This document shows, one piece after another, positions 62,680 to 64,000 of a stretch of 64,000 bases of DNA. The stretch comes from JAENWD01 sp963837165 (GTDB lineage: Bacteria; Acidobacteriota; Vicinamibacteria; Vicinamibacterales; JAENWD01). The position numbers and the translations under genes are program-made. The first letter of the stretch is position 1, and each line of letters begins with the position of its first letter. Under the pieces are notes generated by a model that was given only the letters and a program-made list of their open reading frames with translations, made no database searches and had not been told where the DNA came from. The stretch lies in the NCBI GenBank assembly GCA_963837165.1, contig CAWIMD010000002.1:1426001-1490000 (forward strand), written 5' to 3'.

Positions 62680-63811
62680 ATGAGCGCTCACAGACGGATT
62701 CATAGCCGTGACAGGACGCTGGCGCTCGCGGCCGTCGTGGCCCTACCTCTGTACGCCGCCGTTGCCATTCAGGGCTGGCGACTGTTCGACGGGCGCGATT
62801 TCCTGTCCTTCTACAACACCGCGGACATCTGGAGACGAACGGGCGCATACCGGCCGACCGTCAACAGCATGACGAACCTCAACCTCCCACACGTCGCGGT
62901 CCTCTTCGCGCCGCTCACCGTCCTGTCGGCGCGATCGGCCTGGATTGTGTGGCAGGTCGTCAACCTGTCGTGCTTCGGCGCCACGGTCTGGCTGGTCCGG
63001 GCGTGGCTGAACGGGCCGCTGCTGCTCCTCGTGATGGCATCGCCAGCCCTGCTGGCGGCGGTGGGCCTGGCGCAGGTCGTGGGCCCTCTGGCGCTGTGTG
63101 TCACAGCGGCCTGGATGGCCGACCGGGAAGGACGCCAGCGCGTCGCCGGCGTTTGGCTCGGGTTCGCGGTCGCCGCCAAACCATTCATGCTGCCGATCGT
63201 GTGCTGGTGGATCCTTCGCCGACGCTGGAGGGCAGTTGGATCGGCACTTGCCGTCGGCGCCGTGGTGCTGGGAGCGGGTTTGCTGACGCTCGGCTCTGCT
63301 CCCTACCGAGAGTGGGCGGCGGCGGGCAGCCAGATGCCGTGGGCCGAATTTCCCCTGAACGGCTCGCTGTTCGGGGCGCTCCAGCGTGCTGGTGCCAGCG
63401 ACGCGCTCTGGCTGGCGGCATGCGCCCTCATCGCACTTGCGTCAGCCGCCGTCTCATGGAGAGCGGATGGAGACGTCGGGTGGGCGCTCCTGATCGTGGC
63501 TGCGCTGCTCCTCAGCCCGGTCGGTTGGGCGTACCTACGAACTGCTGGCCCTGGGCCCGCTGCTCGCACTCCGCAGGACGGTCCCTCGGATCCGGTACGC
63601 GTGCCTCCTCCTGTGGATTCCCCCCGGCGTCGTCCCGCCCGCTCTCAGTGTCGCAACGGTGAGTTTGCTGGTGCTTTGGAGCGCGCTGGCGATCACGTGC
63701 CTCACCGATCCGTTCGACGCCCCACCTCCGACAGGTCGTACGGCGCCGCCCAGCTCGAGACGAAGCTCCGGTCCCGCAGAAGAGCCAGGTTCGTGCCAAA
63801 ACGCGCGTTGA
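62680..63811 (+). CDS. GT87-type membrane glycosyltransferase, copy b (frameshifted)
   Basis: About 376 aa when restored. It parallels copy a: GRDFLSFYNTADIWRRTG, MTNLNLPHVAVLFAPLTVL, and GFAVAAKPFMLPIV with the KP motif. One extra C at 63534/63535 (gcgtacctac) interrupts the last conserved region. Dropping it gives SPVGWAYYELLALGPLLALRR and a further hydrophobic helix. The restored frame ends at 63811, overlapping the convergent sulfatase-like gene by about 110 bp. That overlap is long, so the true C-terminus is uncertain. Start ATG 62680 is 89 bp from the divergent sulfatase-like gene. Confidence 0.75.
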
Positions 63812-64000
63812 GCACCGACCGGTAGATGTTGACCGGCGAGCCAGGGACCGCCGCAAGCGGGGGCATGCCGCTGACGCCCAGGAAGATCACCATCCGTCCG
63901 TCGGTGTTGCTCCCCACTGGATGGCGGATATCGTAGTCCAGCCCCGGCCCGTGATCGCCGTGGACGATCACGATCGGCGGCCGCGGCAGCCGGCGCCAGC
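63702..64000 (-). CDS. Sulfatase-superfamily protein, C-terminal part (cut by window end)
   Basis: Only the last 98 or so codons are inside the window; the gene continues past 64000. IVIVHGDHGPGLDYD is the DH metal-binding motif shared with the genes at 36560 and 61031. Then MVIFLGVSGMPPL, SPVNIYRSVLNARFGTNLALL and DRSFVSSWAAPYDLSEV match the C-terminal pattern of the other two (VNVYREIFRRYFGA...LPDRGYLVS). Its arrangement against GT87 copy b repeats that of the 61031 gene against GT87 copy a. Confidence 0.8.
   Translation of the reverse strand, partial: WRRLPRPPIVIVHGDHGPGLDYDIRHPVGSNTDGRMVIFLGVSGMPPLAAVPGSPVNIYRSVLNARFGTNLALLRDRSFVSSWAAPYDLSEVGRRTDR

Overview
The window is a GC-rich bacterial chromosome segment with 48 protein-coding loci and no rRNA, tRNA, CRISPR array, insertion sequence or prophage that I could see. 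A type III glutamine synthetase, a ParC/ParE pair split over 5 kb, SucA/SucB, cytochrome c, Tat-exported Gfo/Idh/MocA proteins and many short-repeat-filled intergenic gaps fit an uncultured soil-type Acidobacteriota (Vicinamibacteria-like). That assignment is an inference from general character, not from a marker gene.

Layout. Positions 1-32,070 are housekeeping and accessory genes: a TGS-uridine-kinase-like protein, a TPR lipoprotein, an ArsR-methyltransferase fusion next to ahcY, a DUF349 protein, an SGNH hydrolase, a GNAT, parC, a NYN/LOTUS protein, an exported methyltransferase, parE, a four-helix-bundle protein, an M50 protease with a zinc-ribbon membrane partner, an oxidoreductase, kup, glnN, an aminotransferase, a short asparaginase, a di-haem cytochrome and a GT87 membrane protein. 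Positions 32,081-36,529 hold sucA and sucB of the 2-oxoglutarate dehydrogenase complex. From 36,560 to the end the window is one large surface-polysaccharide region.

The polysaccharide region has a tightly overlapping minus-strand operon (about 52.4 to 38.1 kb). It contains rfbH, a flavin reductase, rfbG, rfbF and a short-chain epimerase/reductase, which together suggest synthesis of a CDP-3,6-dideoxyhexose. These are followed by a NeuB-family synthase, a truncated HAD phosphatase, a ThDP enzyme of the acetolactate-synthase/YerE type, a TIM-barrel isomerase, three SDRs, a GT2, an FkbM methyltransferase and a flippase-like protein. This may make an unusual branched or ulosonic sugar. Right of it are multi-pass glycosyltransferases, an FkbM methyltransferase, and a repeated module of GT87 gene convergent with a sulfatase-like gene.

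Two properties cut across the annotation. First, ten genes are interrupted by apparent single-base indels that are simple to restore, and eight of these lie at or beside a GTAC tetranucleotide. This looks like motif-specific sequencing error, perhaps caused by a modified base, and such genes should be read as probably intact. Second, gene ends are decorated with short tandem arrays whose unit is almost always 7 or 8 bp, in several unrelated sequence families. These arrays also supply C-terminal codons and stop codons, and in sucA and sucB they form the interdomain linkers in frame.
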